Of a DNA stretch of 64,000 nucleotides, positions 21,935-32,860 are shown one piece after another. The notes under the pieces were generated by a model, which made no database searches, had not been told where the DNA came from, and saw nothing but the letters and a program-made list of their open reading frames with translations. The stretch is from positions 62,001-126,000 of the forward strand of contig JAGVSM010004013.1 in the NCBI GenBank assembly GCA_022494885.1. The letters run 5' to 3'. How positions within the stretch are numbered: position 1 is the stretch's first letter; each line of letters starts with the position of its first letter. Source of the stretch: Micrasema longulum. Its lineage: Eukaryota; Arthropoda; Insecta; Trichoptera; Brachycentridae. Made by a program: the position numbers and the translations under genes.

Positions 21935-22045
21935 TTGTTAAGTGTCCTCGGCACAGGTCCCCAGTGAGGACACATTATTTTGATCATTTATCATCAAATC
22001 ATGTTTATAATGTGAAAAGATGATTAAATAAATAAAATAAAAAAT
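21935..22045 (+). repeat. Repeat Q copy 2 (LINE 3' end)
   Basis: TTAAGTGTCCTCGGCACAGG, CCCAGTGAGGACACATTATT and an AATAAATAAAATAAA tail, matching Q copy 1 reversed. From 22046 to 22977 nothing else is recognised. Confidence 0.55.
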
Positions 22046-22977
22046 TTAAAAGTAGTTGCATAGTAAAAATAATAAAGATCATTAAAAATTAATTAACACA
22101 GTCATGATAACAATGTATACAAGATCATGTGTTGGTCATCTATCAGATATGATCAACCCCTCCGACTCTCCGCGACCAATTTGACCAAGGAAAGCTGTCG
22201 GTGACCTCTAAAGCGTGAGGCTCTTAAAGCATTTCTACGGTTCTGACGTTACTACTCGTATATATTTTATGTTCTTTGCAGAAGTATTGTCTCCATGCTC
22301 AAAAAGTTCTTTAAGAAATCAGATCGCTTTTGGAATTCCGAGTCTCATAATGATGAAAATTGATGATGTCCATGCATTTGCGCCGGGTTACCATAAGTGA
22401 CCACCACTGCTTTTAGTAAATAAATAATAATGTCTGATATAGAGCACCCCAAATTGCTTGAATTAAGAATCTGAATCTGTAAGGTTTTTTTAGGGTGATT
22501 CTTATCAATTACTTTCGTGCTTTTTCCGCTGGGTCCAACTCTGTCCTGGTACAACTACCCCTAACAATTACACAGTACGTCATGACAGAATTCGCTAAAT
22601 AGTTTGGCATTTCCTTTTTTTACTAGCATGACCAACCCATTGTACTGTGGATACAGCTGTGAGTAGGTATAGACGCCGGGGCTGTCATGTCTGCTTGCAT
22701 AATAAATTAAGGGCGTATCAAAATGAGAAATAATTAATTAATCGACAAGGGGGGAGCGGCATTTACCACTGGCCTCTCCACGCGATCGTGACGTCAATAA
22801 TGCGAAAAACATTTTTTAATTATTTTATTATTTGTATATTGACGAAGTGTAAACAGGGAAAAAACCGATCTAAAAACACAATTTATTATAAGTAGGGATA
22901 CTTCGTGTTTTTATTATGAGTTCACGAGTTGTTTATGGGTGAATTTATTAAATTTTAATAAATTTTTCGGCCTCGTG

Positions 22978-23235
22978 GTGTAGTGGTCAGCGCGTTTGCC
23001 TGCCATGCAAGAGGTCTCGGGTTCGATTCCCGACATGGTTAACATAATTGATTTGACAAAGTGTTTTTAAGCTAGAATTTTTCATAGTCCCTGGACTGGC
23101 ACTTGGACCGTAAGACTGATCATCTTATCTTCATGTAACAAAAATTATCAAGTATGCTGCGATTGGTTACTTATGCAGTGCCCTATGCGCCATTAGATGC
23201 GAAAAGGTAAAACGAAAACAAAAAACTGAAAAAAA
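22978..23235 (+). mobile_element. SINE B copy 1 (tRNA-Gly-like head)
   Basis: CGGCCTCGTGGTGTAGTGGT (A box), TTGCCTGCCATGCAA (an anticodon stem-loop with GCC, as in tRNA-Gly), GGGTTCGATTCCCGACATGG (B box), then a body with TAGTCCCTGGACTGGCACTT and CAGTGCCCTATGCGCCATTA. The acceptor stem does not pair, so it is a SINE, not a tRNA. Copies at 36984, 41768, 49349 and fragments elsewhere. Confidence 0.9.
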
Positions 23236-23299
23236 GAATGACAAAGCCTGAATATCAAGAGGTTCTTATTTAGTCTATTTTATCAACAATATTTTGAGT

Positions 23300-23810
23300 T
23301 TGTCCAAATTTTTGTAGACAAGGACTGGATTCAACTCCCTGGGGAGCTGTTTATATTAACATATTACAATAGAGATGAAGAACATTTAAGAGAAGGTAAT
23401 ATAGAAGTCCGGGCATCTACAGGGCTTATGACCTGTCAAACTCAAAATTCAAACTATTGCAAACAAACTCAAAATATTGTTGATAAATTACCTGGTCCAT
23501 GAAGAAGTATAGAAATTGAAAAAATAATATTTTCAGGCGTTGCCTAGTATGTAGGTGAAATAATTCAATTAGATGAATCTCACCCGCATAAATAAAGGTT
23601 TCAGCTCTTTAACTTCACAAACATCAACAGATGAAAGAATTGAAGGAATATAGATGTTCAAATATAGGCAGAATGGTTAATGTTACACAGTGTGTAAAGT
23701 GGCCACTTAAACCAGCCATTGACAGGTCATAAGCCCTGTAGATGCACGGACTTCTATATTACCTTCTCTTAAATGTTCTTCATCTCTATTGTAATATGTT
23801 AATTAGTCTA
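23300..23810 (-). mobile_element. Repeat E copy 4 with near-perfect 83-bp inverted termini
   Basis: Segment 23356-23802 begins TTAACATATTACAATAGAGA and ends with its complement. The two ~83-bp ends differ at one position (GTCCGGGCATC versus GTCCGTGCATC), indicating recent formation or gene conversion. The unpaired middle carries the body of repeat E. Upstream CAACTCCCTGGGGAGCTGTT is also E sequence, so the whole looks like a head-to-head joined unit. No ORF. Confidence 0.75.
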
Positions 23811-23899
23811 TTTTATTTAATTAGATGGTAAATTTACAGATTAACTGAATGTGTTACTTAATTATATTTTGATTAGGAACCTTGTGTAGCTTCAGAGTT

Positions 23900-24250
23900 T
23901 AATGTATTACAACAGAGATGAAGAACATTTAATAGAAGGGCATATATAAGTCTAAATATTTACAGGGCTTATGACATGTCATTGGCTGGTTTATGTGGCC
24001 ACTTTACACAATGAGTAAAACTCACTATTCTGCCTTTGTTTGAACATCTATATTCCTTAAATTCATCCATCTGTTGATGTTTGTGAAGTAAAAGAGCTGA
24101 AACCTTATTTGCTGAGCTTGAGCTGAATTATTTTACCGACTTACTGGGCAACGCCTGTTATATTAATGCATAGTAATGTTAATAACTCCCACGGTGGTTA
24201 AATCCAGTTCTTGTCTACAAAAATTTGGATAGACACAAAATATTTAAGGT
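23900..24250 (+). repeat. Repeat E copy 5
   Basis: TGTATTACAACAGAGATGAA, GGGCTTATGACATGTCATTG, AGAGCTGAAACCTTATTTG, TGGGCAACGCCTG and a final GTTCTTGTCTACAAAAATTT. Opposite orientation to the full unit of copy 4. Confidence 0.65.
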
Positions 24251-24599
24251 TGGTTAAAAACCAAACGTTTTTAAAATAAAATTTTGAATATCTAAATAAT
24301 AACCACAAGTTACTGCTTCAAATATAACTTTTGTTAAAAACGTGCCTTTATATAAATAGTATTAGGTTTGTATTACATATTATATGAATCATTGTCCTAG
24401 TTTATTTTCCGTGGTTTGATAGTCACTATATTTAAAGAATAAAAAAAATATATACACATAATACTCATTCATGTTTTAATACTGTTTTCTTTTAGGAGAA
24501 GTTATTAAGCTCTCAGATCGAGACTTACGCACGATTTCCTATAGCTAATTTCAATAAATTTTCGGTATAAACATATACCTATACTTTTATCCAGACAAA

Positions 24600-24812
24600 T
24601 AAACAACTCTCTTGATTTTATTTTCTCGTTCGTTGAGAAACATTGAAGTAATTTTCATCGATCAGCATAGAACAAACTATGACCTTAACTCTAATGACCC
24701 GTCTTTGTCGTATTGTTAACTCAAGACAAGATCTGGACTTTTTGGTTTAAGTTTACAACGATTTAAACGAGCACCAAATAAATAGTCCAGATCTTGTCTT
24801 GATGTCCCTTAT
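24600..24812. repeat. F-related repeat with an 18-bp perfect inverted repeat
   Basis: CAAGACAAGATCTGGACT (24722-24739) pairs perfectly with AGTCCAGATCTTGTCTTG (24783-24800). Preceding GTCTTTGTCGTATTGTTAAC recurs before F copy 2 (25.7 kb), and CCAGATCTTGTCTT recurs at 28.03 kb, so this is a shortened member of the same family. Confidence 0.55.
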
Positions 24813-24979
24813 ATCTGTCGATGGTTTTTTCTTTTTTTGAATATATTTAACTATTCTATTGTAATATATAAACCCTATAAATTGTATACATGGATAAGTT
24901 ACTTTACTTGGCATAAAGGAGACTTTAGAAACTTTCAGTGTTCAGACATTAGCTCTTTCAGCTAGAGGTAAATTACATA

Positions 24980-25640
24980 TTGTATATGTTCAGACCAACT
25001 CACAACAATATTGAAACCAATCCATACATTTCCCCATATGCGTCCCACTTCCCATTTTGTAGCGCACTCCACGTAACAATAATTCTACGTGAGAGTGCCA
25101 GCGTCCATCTAGGCCGCCAGCTCCATACAAGCTGTGCCAGCGTGTTACGCCAGCTACACCAGCGTTCCATCACCACGTCACGCCCAACATCAGCAGGTGA
25201 GTGGAGTTGCGCATCCTTCCTACCCCAACAATACAGTTCACTATCTAAATTTTCCCCCTCCTAAGACAAGGTATTCTTCACACCTCGTCAACTCCTACCC
25301 ACTAATGTTAGAGACGCCCCTTTTTTATTTACATTTAAGTCAAGATTGAAATGTCACTATCTAAATATTTAAATTGTTCCTTTATCCTTCTTCTTTCCTT
25401 CCCATCCCCTCTTCTCTCTTCATAGTATAGTGTTTTTTTTATATATATATATATATTTATTTTTGTTAATCTTTGCTTTTAATTTTTGTATAAAATTGTA
25501 AGATTCAATATGTCCATGTATTTATAATTTTCTCAAACTGAACGGTTTGGGTAGGTAGGAAGAAATTGCCTTAAGGCAATGTGCCCGCCCTTATTTTATT
25601 GTATATGTATATAAAGTGTCAAATAAATAAATAAACTCCT
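24980..25640 (+). repeat. LINE 3' end (UTR with AAATAAATA tail)
   Basis: Ends GTGTCAAATAAATAAATAAA after a TTGCCTTAAGGCAATG palindrome, a common layout of LINE 3' UTRs. A 94-codon open frame (24980-25264) precedes it, but no motif is recognised; it could be a remnant ORF end. Confidence 0.4.
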
Positions 25641-25699
25641 CAACAGCAACATAACTTGCTGTTTTTCAATCAGCGTATAACAAATTATGTTGTACAAAC

Positions 25700-26180
25700 G
25701 TCCCGTTTTTGTCGTATTGTAAACTCAAGACAAGATGTAGTCTTTTTCAGTCTAAGGGGTATTTTACTATCTCCTTGTAAATCTGATTAGCTTACATGTC
25801 TTGCTAAATCGCATTAAAGTTTAAAAATTGATTTCACAATATCTGATAATCGCAAAAAATATATAAATCTCATTTATTGTATTTCCTATGTTTAAATCAC
25901 ATTTAAATATGGGGTCGTTCGCGTTATCGTTATGACAGCTCTGCTCAATTTTTTTTAGCGTTAAAAACCGTTAATTATCAAAATAATTAGGTGGGTATCC
26001 AAGATTTTATGTTGAATATCCTATCGTATTAATAAAAATTATCAAAATAATTAGGTGGGTATCCAAGATTTTATGTTGAATATCCTATCGTATTAATAAA
26101 AAACTTGATTAGAGCTTTAGAGATTGTATCTCGAGTTTAGACAGTTAACAACGGCCAGTAATCAACTTATAACATTAATT
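25700..26180 (-). repeat. Repeat F copy 2
   Basis: Reverse complement of F copy 1: GGTATTTTACTATCTCCTTG, AATCGCATTAAAGTTTAAAA, AAATCACATTTAAATATGG, and near the end GGCCAGTAATCAACTTATAA. It contains a 64-bp tandem duplication (25973-26100) absent from copy 1. Preceded by CTCAAGACAAGATGTAGTC. Confidence 0.65.
25973..26100. repeat. Perfect 64-bp tandem duplication
   Basis: Two identical copies, each beginning AATTATCAAAATAATTAGGT and ending CGTATTAATAAA. Identity implies a recent duplication within repeat F. Confidence 0.95.
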
Positions 26181-26819
26181 CCTAGTAAAATTTGTTCCTT
26201 TCATATGCGTACTGACATATTTAACTAAAATTAACCGAAGTTATCAAAAAATATTATATGTATTTATTTTATTTAATATTAAGAAATTAGAATAGCTCAA
26301 GAGAAAATACTATGACAGAAAAATAATAACTATACAAATTAAAGCGAACTACGAAAGAAATACTTAGAAACATTGACCTAAACGCTAAACGCCATGAAAA
26401 GTAACCTTAATTATTGATTCAAATTTTAATTAACATAAAATACTGCACGCTGCCCTAGTCCTTGTATGTTCAATAGACTATTTTGCAAATTGAACAAAAG
26501 GCTTTTTTTTTTTTAATGCAAATAAGTAAAATCAGTGAGTGGGAGATTGGCACTCAAAAAATGCTAAACTGAAAAAAGAATAATTCTTTAGCTGCATGGA
26601 CGCTTAATAAGATAATGAACATATTCGCATAGTCTATTGAACATACAAGAAATAGAGCAGCGTGCGATATATCTAAAACTCATAAAAACTATCAAAATTA
26701 AGAGTAATAACTTAGGAGTGACGAAGTTGTTAGGTGTGCGTGGGAACGTGGATTTGAAAGATGCGCGATTTTTTGATTTTTGATCAAATGCATAGATTTT
26801 TACAGTCAGGGCTTTTTGC
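26181..26819. other. Unassigned AT-rich DNA
   Basis: A short shared phrase CAATAGACTATTTTGCAAA / GCATAGTCTATTGAACATAC (26471 and 26632) forms a loose inverted pair. No gene; the 91-codon minus frame at 26588-26863 has no motif. Confidence 0.3.
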
Positions 26820-26929
26820 GGATGCGTTGCCAGGCGAATGTCTCGTTTAACTAGCCGAAACATTGATTTCGCATTATTTCAATGGTGAAATCAGTTGATT
26901 GGAAATATAATTTAAATCGGGTAGCTAAT

Positions 26930-27040
26930 TTCAACTTACATTTTGTTAATCAGGATTGACAAGGAGATGGTGAAATACCCCCTGAGTCTACCACGATTAA
27001 GGTGAGCACTAAATAAATAGTCCAGTGCCTCGATTATGAG
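26930..27040 (+). repeat. Repeat F terminal fragment
   Basis: TTGACAAGGAGATGGTGAAA then TACCCCCTGAG matches the F terminus at 8410-8440, followed by AATAAATAGTCCAG as at 24.78 kb. It could be the far end of a larger element starting at 25.7 kb. From 27041 to 27699 nothing is recognised. Confidence 0.45.
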
Positions 27041-27754
27041 CGCTATCTTCATCTGTATTTATCGAGACGCCATACTTAACTTCTGTACTATCTGTATCTT
27101 ACCTCGGTATGTTCTGCCTACTTGTCATATCGACATCATATGATCGAAACAAGCCAATGGAATGACCGCAAACAATTAGTACGCGTTCCTTACGTCATTA
27201 ACATTTAAAATAGTTCTCATTTATTTTTTAAATATGCTTCTAAACTCCAATAAATCCCAATTCAAGCAAAAAATGCTCGCTTGAACATTAATTTTGCGTG
27301 ACTTTTGGAAATCACCTAGACGGTACGCTTAACGATCGTCTGTATGTATCTACCGATCGACTACAAAGCCGGCTCCTTTGACGTATCGATACATACACTT
27401 GGAAAGATAGTAAAACAGACGGAAAAAATATAATAACTAAATATTTTTTTTAGAGTGGTAATTTTCTGACGCATATAATCTGTGTCTGACGCCTAGATAC
27501 TCTTATTAGTTAATAGGACAGAACCTAGCGACATTATTTCACATCTTGGTGTTCGTTTTATTAAAGTGACATTTATGTCGGAATTTAATTCGACTTCAAA
27601 ACTTAGTTATTTCTCTCTCATATTTTTAATAGGCTTTTAATAAAAAAAAGTGCCAAGCTCAAAACGATTAGAAATTTTAATAAATTTAAAGACACTTTTA
27701 ATGCGTAGATAAACGTATCGAGGGGTTCTAGACCCGTCGGTATAAAATAATGTA

Positions 27755-28055
27755 CTTAAATCAAAACTTGATGGTGGGGGTATCGGTACACCTTTGTAGT
27801 CGGTCGGGAGACTTTTATCTTCAACTATGGCGTAATACTGAAGCTATGTCATTTTAGAGCGTAGATATGTGTACCGTGACGTACGCTTCCCTTGATTCAT
27901 ATCGATGTACCTACCCAAAACTTGAAGGTGGGGGGGTCGGTAGTATATCTTTATAATCGCTAGAGGGAATTTATCTTCAACTATACCGTCAAGGTGAAGG
28001 TATGGAGTCTTTATCTTCCCACCATAATCGAGACCCAGATCTTGTCTTAATGTCG
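27755..28055. repeat. Diverged tandem pair ending in F-family sequence
   Basis: AAAACTTGATGGTGGGGGTA at 27765 and AAAACTTGAAGGTGGGGGGG at 27918 each start a ~90-bp unit, both with TTTATCTTCAACTATR. The block ends GACCCAGATCTTGTCTTAAT, a terminus shared with 24.79 kb. Spacing about 153 bp. Confidence 0.5.
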
Positions 28056-28539
28056 TTTAATTTTGATTTTTGTTTTGTATTTTATTATTCCTATGGATAA
28101 CTTTGTAGTGTCAACTTTATTTAAAATGTATTTTGTTTTTCTCAATAAAAATGGACAATGGTCCGTTAGTAAGTAATAAATAATTAAATAACGTTCTCAT
28201 ACAGATAACGTACTAACTCTTAGTGCGAATGCATTCTTAGCAATGATAATGCTCAAATTCCGCACATACCTTATAATTACTAACATCGCTATCGTCGGCT
28301 TAGTGTGTGTAAAATATAACCAAGACACAAAATAAAATGTAATAATAAAGAAGAGGGCACAACAAAAAAAACGAATTAGTCAAAAATATATTTTCCTTCA
28401 TTATTTTTCAACAAATTAATACTACGCATACCGGTAAAAATATGTCAAATGGATTTAGAAAAATTAATTGTATTTACAAAATCAATATTTTTGATAATAT
28501 TTTAATTTTTGTATCAAAATTTCTCAATAACATATTTTT

Positions 28540-29100
28540 TTCAAATTAATTTTAAATATTTCAATTTTTTATATTTCCTTTATTTCTTCAGGTAACTCAT
28601 TGTACAGCTTAATCCCTTGTACAATGAGTTTTGAGATTCTGTTTTTTTCCTTATCTTTTTTTTTACCCCTTGTTTCATATGTATGACATTGTTGTTTAAA
28701 TTTTATTATTGTTTTTATTTTATTCATTCCCTTAATTATTTTATGTATAAAAATTGCCACATTATATTTAATTTGTTGCTTCACTGTGAGCAAGCCATTT
28801 TCTTTGTGCATTCTTTCTACATTAGAATAGATATTTCTTTTGAGTATATCCTCATTGCCTTATTTTGAAGAATTTGTATATTTTGAATTTCTCCTTCATT
28901 ACATAAAAAAAGAATGGAAGAACAGTCACTTATGTGTGGACATATTATTGTTTTATACATAAGAATACTACTTTTTAAATCTATTACATTTCGTAATCTG
29001 AAATGATTTTTTTTTTTTTAATTTTGTTACACATTGAGTATGTTTTTTTAAAATTTAAACATCTATCCAAGTAGACCCCGATATATGAATATTGTGGAAA
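28540..29100 (-). pseudogene. Jockey/Daphne-like LINE reverse transcriptase 3' part
   Basis: Minus frames in order: YIGVYLDRCLNF, SSILMYKTIICPHISDCSSI, IQNIQILQNKAMRI, MHKENGLLTVKQQIKYNV and FKQQCHTYETRGKKK. These are the post-palm thumb and C terminus of a non-LTR reverse transcriptase. At least two frameshifts. Very AT-rich, with codons dominated by AAA/ATA, unlike LINE-alpha. Confidence 0.7.
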
Positions 29101-29840
29101 AATTTATTTATTTATTTTACAGAAACAAACAGTCGACAATGATATAATAACATAAAAAAAGATGCGGTTTAAGGACAGACCAGCGAAGTTTCTAAATAAA
29201 AATCATACATATTTAATTGTGGTACAACAAAAGGGTGTGTTTATGTGTATTTGTATGAGAGTAAGTGTATAGGTGTGTTTGTGTGTATGTGGGAGTTAGT
29301 GTTCAGGTGTGTAAGTGTGAACATAATTAAATAGCAAGTGGGATCGTATCGCAGCCAGAAAGAATCAGTCTTAATTTATTTTTAAATAAATTAAAGGGCG
29401 TGTTATATATATTAATATATCATAAAAAAAGCATTATAGTTTGAGCAAGAACGATAGAGGAAAGAGTGTTGTGCATAGTTAGTGCTACAGACTGGCAGAT
29501 GGAATAAATACTTATTTCTTGTCACGCGAAAGGGGACATTAAGATTTATTTTGGAGAGTAGGTTAAAAGAGTCTACTTTATTATTTTGATTTATATAAAT
29601 AGCATAATTCAGATATAGTGCGTCTTTTTTCAAGAGTAAAAAATCTATTTTGTTTAGCAGATTGGCTGTAAGTGCAAAGCGTTTTATTGTTTTTATAATC
29701 TAGGTATTTTAAAAATGCTTGTTCAAAATTTTCAATCCTTTCTGTTTGTTATGTATTGTGGACTCCACACAACGGATGCAAACTCTAAGTTACTGCGTAC
29801 AAAAGTGTTGTTTAAAGTTTTCTTACATAACTTAGAAAAA
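29095..29840 (-). pseudogene. Jockey-like LINE 3' part with UTR and AAATAAAT tail
   Basis: Minus frames give NNTFVRSNLEFASVVWSPQY then YINQNNKVDSFNLLSKINLN, VPFRVTRNKYLFHLPV and NYAQHSFLYRSCSNYNAFF, the standard jockey ORF2 ending. The 3' UTR runs down to a TTTATTTATTTTA tail near 29100. Stops occur around 29690-29730. Same family type as 48346-48630. Confidence 0.75.
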
Positions 29841-29864
29841 AATTGTTAAAAAATATAAATCTAC

Positions 29865-30095
29865 AAAAACGCGACATGTTTGGCCTTGACAATTGTGATG
29901 TCTTGTGACGATGTTCAATTTAAATTTAAACGGTCACAAACAAAGTTCTATATTTAATCGTGACGTATTAGGGGCGTGGTCAATGGAATGACCGTTTTTG
30001 CGGGAATTCAAAATTACAAATTTAAAAATATTTTTATGGGCAAAAAAATTTTTTTTACATCATAGATTTTTATTACTTTAAAAAAAGAAAAAAGG
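29865..30095 (+). mobile_element. MITE G copy 2
   Basis: AAAACGCGACATGTTTGGCC, GTATTAGGGGCGTGGTCAAT and GGAATGACCGTTTTTGCGGG, without a LINE insertion. Both termini are diverged. Confidence 0.65.
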
Positions 30096-30404
30096 TAGTT
30101 TTTTTGTGTTCGTCTTGTCTAGATAGGTTTACAGATTTCCAGTATTTTATTTTCCTTTGCGTTACTGGCCGCTATTTCCGTTCCGAGTAAATGCCCAACA
30201 ACAGGATTGAAGGTGTTTAATGGCGAGTTTAAACAAACCAAGTTAAAACGGCCATTAAGTTCGGAGAGGTGAAACATGAACACGAATAGCTTTCTCGGAG
30301 ATCATAACTCCGTCAGTATCACCGTGCCGACATGGGTCTGCTCGTCCTCTCCCTCTACCTGTTCAGTTCACACACTGCACACCGCAGACCCTCGACCGGC
30401 ACAG

Positions 30405-30760
30405 GAATCATCATTACCATCATCATCTTCAGCCAATGCATTGGCACACCAAATGCAATTTCACTTTTTTTTTTTTTTTTACAATATACATAAGAGGTAA
30501 AACAGAGTATTAAAAAAATAAAGGATAATTATATGTAATGAAATACATATTAACAGTAAAAATAGTAAACAAAATATCCCACACAGGCGTGGCCTGTTCG
30601 TGGGTATACAAGAAATGTTTATGAATTTTTGCTCCTCTGATAGACAGATATTATATTTTTGTGTAATATAAGAAAGAGAAAAGAAAATATTCTGTAAAAG
30701 ATTACAGGGCACTATTTTTCATAGTAATTAAAAAAGGAAATAAAAAAACATAAAAATAAT
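30405..30760 (-). repeat. SINE B 3' fragment followed by LINE 3' UTR-like DNA
   Basis: 30405-30460 reads CAATGCATTGGCACACCAAA, the reversed SINE B end. A T run (30465-30480) and TGGCCTGTTCGTGGGTATAC with A-rich DNA follow, resembling a reversed LINE 3' UTR. The preceding 30100-30404 holds nothing recognised. Confidence 0.4.
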
Positions 30761-30795
30761 CCTTATTAAAAGGGCAACAAAATATATCATAGATC

Positions 30796-30994
30796 GGGTT
30801 GTGGTCCTGTGGCTAGTGTCTCGGACTCACGGACCAAAGTTCCGTCGTTCAAATCCCACTTTACCCCAACTTGATTCCATTTTCTAATATTGAGTTATTT
30901 ACAACTCGTTGAAAATGGCCCTCAAAATTAAATATTTGGGTAAATCATAAGAACGCAAGTATTTCTTTTTCTTTTTTTTTTAAAAAGAAAAAAA
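30796..30994 (+). mobile_element. SINE A copy 3
   Basis: GGGTTGTGGTCCTGTGGCTA, a B box changed to CGTTCAAATCC, AACTCGTTGAAAATGGCCCT and the pyrimidine/A-rich tail. Very close to copy 1. Confidence 0.9.
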
Positions 30995-31299
30995 GAGTTA
31001 ATATTTTTGGTTCGAATCCAGAATAGTGCGTGTTTTTTAAAAGAAGGAAGATTTTGAAAGTTTAGGATCAATGAAATATTATTAGAAAAAATAAATATAT
31101 ATTTAAATTGGCCTATAAAATATTCATGTCTCTGCTAGCCTCGTCTTACAATGTGGTATTTCTAACACACGATTCCTTCTTTGACTTGATCTATTTGAAT
31201 TACTAATAAATAAATTTTGGTTCTAAAATATATATTTTAAACATTGACATATATCATCAGTAAAAGAATCAGTAAAAATAATTTGTTATTTGGGAGTTA

Positions 31300-31490
31300 C
31301 TTTTTGACGATAAACTGAATTTCCATAAAAATATTTCAAATGTCAGAGATTAAGGAGTGAAAATACTAGGTTTCGTACTGAGAATGTTCGAAGACTTCGA
31401 TAGTATACAAACTCTTAAAACTCTTTACACTGCATTTGCTCGTAGTCAAGTGGAGTAAGTATTGTACTCAAATATGGTCTCATATGATAA
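31300..31490 (+). pseudogene. LINE reverse transcriptase fragment
   Basis: Frame ELLFDDKLNFHKNISNVRD, stop, GVKILGFVLRMFEDFDSIQT and LKTLYTAFARSQVE. The DxKLxFxxHI...LGFxxRxxxxFxxxxxLKTLYxxxVRSxLE pattern is the region after the palm in jockey-type enzymes. Two in-frame stops. Confidence 0.7.
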
Positions 31491-31615
31491 AGTACATGTT
31501 GGTACTTATTTAGTTTTTTTATTGCTTACTTCTTAGCATGAATACTCGACAAATTTACTACTATGGTGTATGTTTAAGTTTATTTTTTTATTTTTTTTCA
31601 TATCATTTTAAGTTG

Positions 31616-32085
31616 CTAGAATTCCACTCGTCCATGCGCTAGTAGCCGCAAGACGAGCTGTAATCTTACTGCGTTTTATTATTATTATTTATTTCATTTA
31701 AATTATTTATTGACAATTCTTGATGGAATTCCATTGTAATACTCTGTATAATATTCGCCAGTCTGAAGATGCCCATTAGAGGGTGAAAGCGCTAATTGGT
31801 CAAAATAAATAAGTGGAAGTGTACCAAGTATTTTTTAAATTGATAACTTATACGTAAATATAAGTTATTACATCATTATTATTATTTATTTTTTAAAATT
31901 TCATTTATACACTAAATTTCTTTGTGAATTTTAAAAATGGGAAAATGAGGGCTAGAGATCTTACCGTCCATGCGATCTGTAGCTACAAGGCGTGCTGTGA
32001 TCAAGCTCCTATCTGTTATAATTGAAATTGATCTGAATTTGAAACGAGGAACTAGAATTTCAACCGTCCATGCGCTCTGTTGCCT
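31616..32085. repeat. Three scattered copies of a CGTCCATGCG motif unit (repeat N)
   Basis: CTCGTCCATGCGCTAGTAGC, ACCGTCCATGCGATCTGTAG and ACCGTCCATGCGCTCTGTTG occur at about 31627, 31964 and 32059; the first two continue GCAAGACGAGCTGTAATC / ACAAGGCGTGCTGTGATC. Repeat J copy 2 lies between the first and second. Confidence 0.55.
31688..31880 (+). repeat. Repeat J copy 2 (complete form)
   Basis: Same as 9026-9165 plus a 50-bp stretch, TTGATGGAATTCCATTGTAA, lacking there. Contains CTGAAGATG, CCCATTAGAGGG hairpin, TGAAAGCGC and TTGGTCA. Confidence 0.55.
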
Positions 32086-32305
32086 TTGAAATAATACAGC
32101 GAATTGGAATCACATCTAAAAAAAATATTTAAACATTTCTAGAAAAGTAACTGCTTCGACGCATGACGAGCACGCCGGCCGCCAGCGCCCATTTTCATTT
32201 GTTATTATAACCAATTCTTTGTTTTTTATTTCCTGATAACGATCCGGATATTTGGCAATTCGAATGACTGGAGTTCGGATAAACCTTAGAGTAATAACAC
32301 GCCAC
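32085..32305 (+). mobile_element. MITE O copy 2
   Basis: Shares ATAATACAGCGAATTGGAAT, CGCCGGCCGCCAGCGCCCAT, TTTATTTCCTGATAACGATC and CCGGATATTTGGCAAT with copy 1. Confidence 0.6.
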
Positions 32306-32644
32306 TGTCTAGAGTCGCCCATGCGGAGGAAAGCCATTATATGATTATTAACTACGAAGTTGGCTACGGATTACAGGCCGCAGGCACTCGGGTCGAGAAT
32401 TGCAAGCGAAAACCGAAACCGTCAGTTACACATTTGTTGTTAAACTAAAAACATAACCAAAAAATTGGAACGCTTTTTTTCTATGTAATATGGCTAAAGG
32501 GTTTCTTTAGAGATTTATTACGCCGAGAAATAAACGTTTTGAGTTTTGTTGTAATTTGTAAAATCCCGTATACTTTTTGGAAAAGTATTAAAAATCTTAG
32601 AACCAAGCCAATATTACAGTAAAAATCATGCTTTTGAATACAAT

Positions 32645-32860
32645 CATCATGTCGACCTTGCCGGAAATCAAACCCAAGACCTCATACATGAAAGACAAAC
32701 GCTCTAACCAGTATACTACCGGGGGTAGTATTCCAAACGCTCTCGCGGCCGTATTATCTCGTGTATTTACATAGAAAATACAAAAAAAAAACTGTTTTCT
32801 GGTGCCGCTAGAGCGGTTCTGAATAGCACCCCAGACGGACTAATCCAGGCTCGATTTTTT
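32645..32860 (-). repeat. Diverged SINE B head joined to repeat S
   Basis: 32645-32740 reversed gives GTAGTATACTGGTTAGAGCG and GGGTTTGATTTCCGGCAAGG, SINE B boxes. 32742-32860 has ATCTCGTGTATTTACATAGA and AGCACCCCAGACGGAC, shared with 43898-44010, again next to a SINE B head, so the two may form one composite SINE. Confidence 0.5.

Noticed and set aside
22978..23050. Functional tRNA-Gly gene
   Set aside because: Good A and B boxes and anticodon arm, but the acceptor stem does not pair and the same head recurs with one shared body, so it is a SINE.
23356..23802. piggyBac element because TTAA flanks the inverted ends
   Set aside because: The TTAA is part of a longer sequence shared with other E copies, and the termini do not begin with the CCC of piggyBac.
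24980..25349. Secreted or structural protein from overlapping 94- and 71-codon frames
   Set aside because: No signal peptide or motif, and the segment runs into a LINE-type 3' UTR and AAATAAATA tail.
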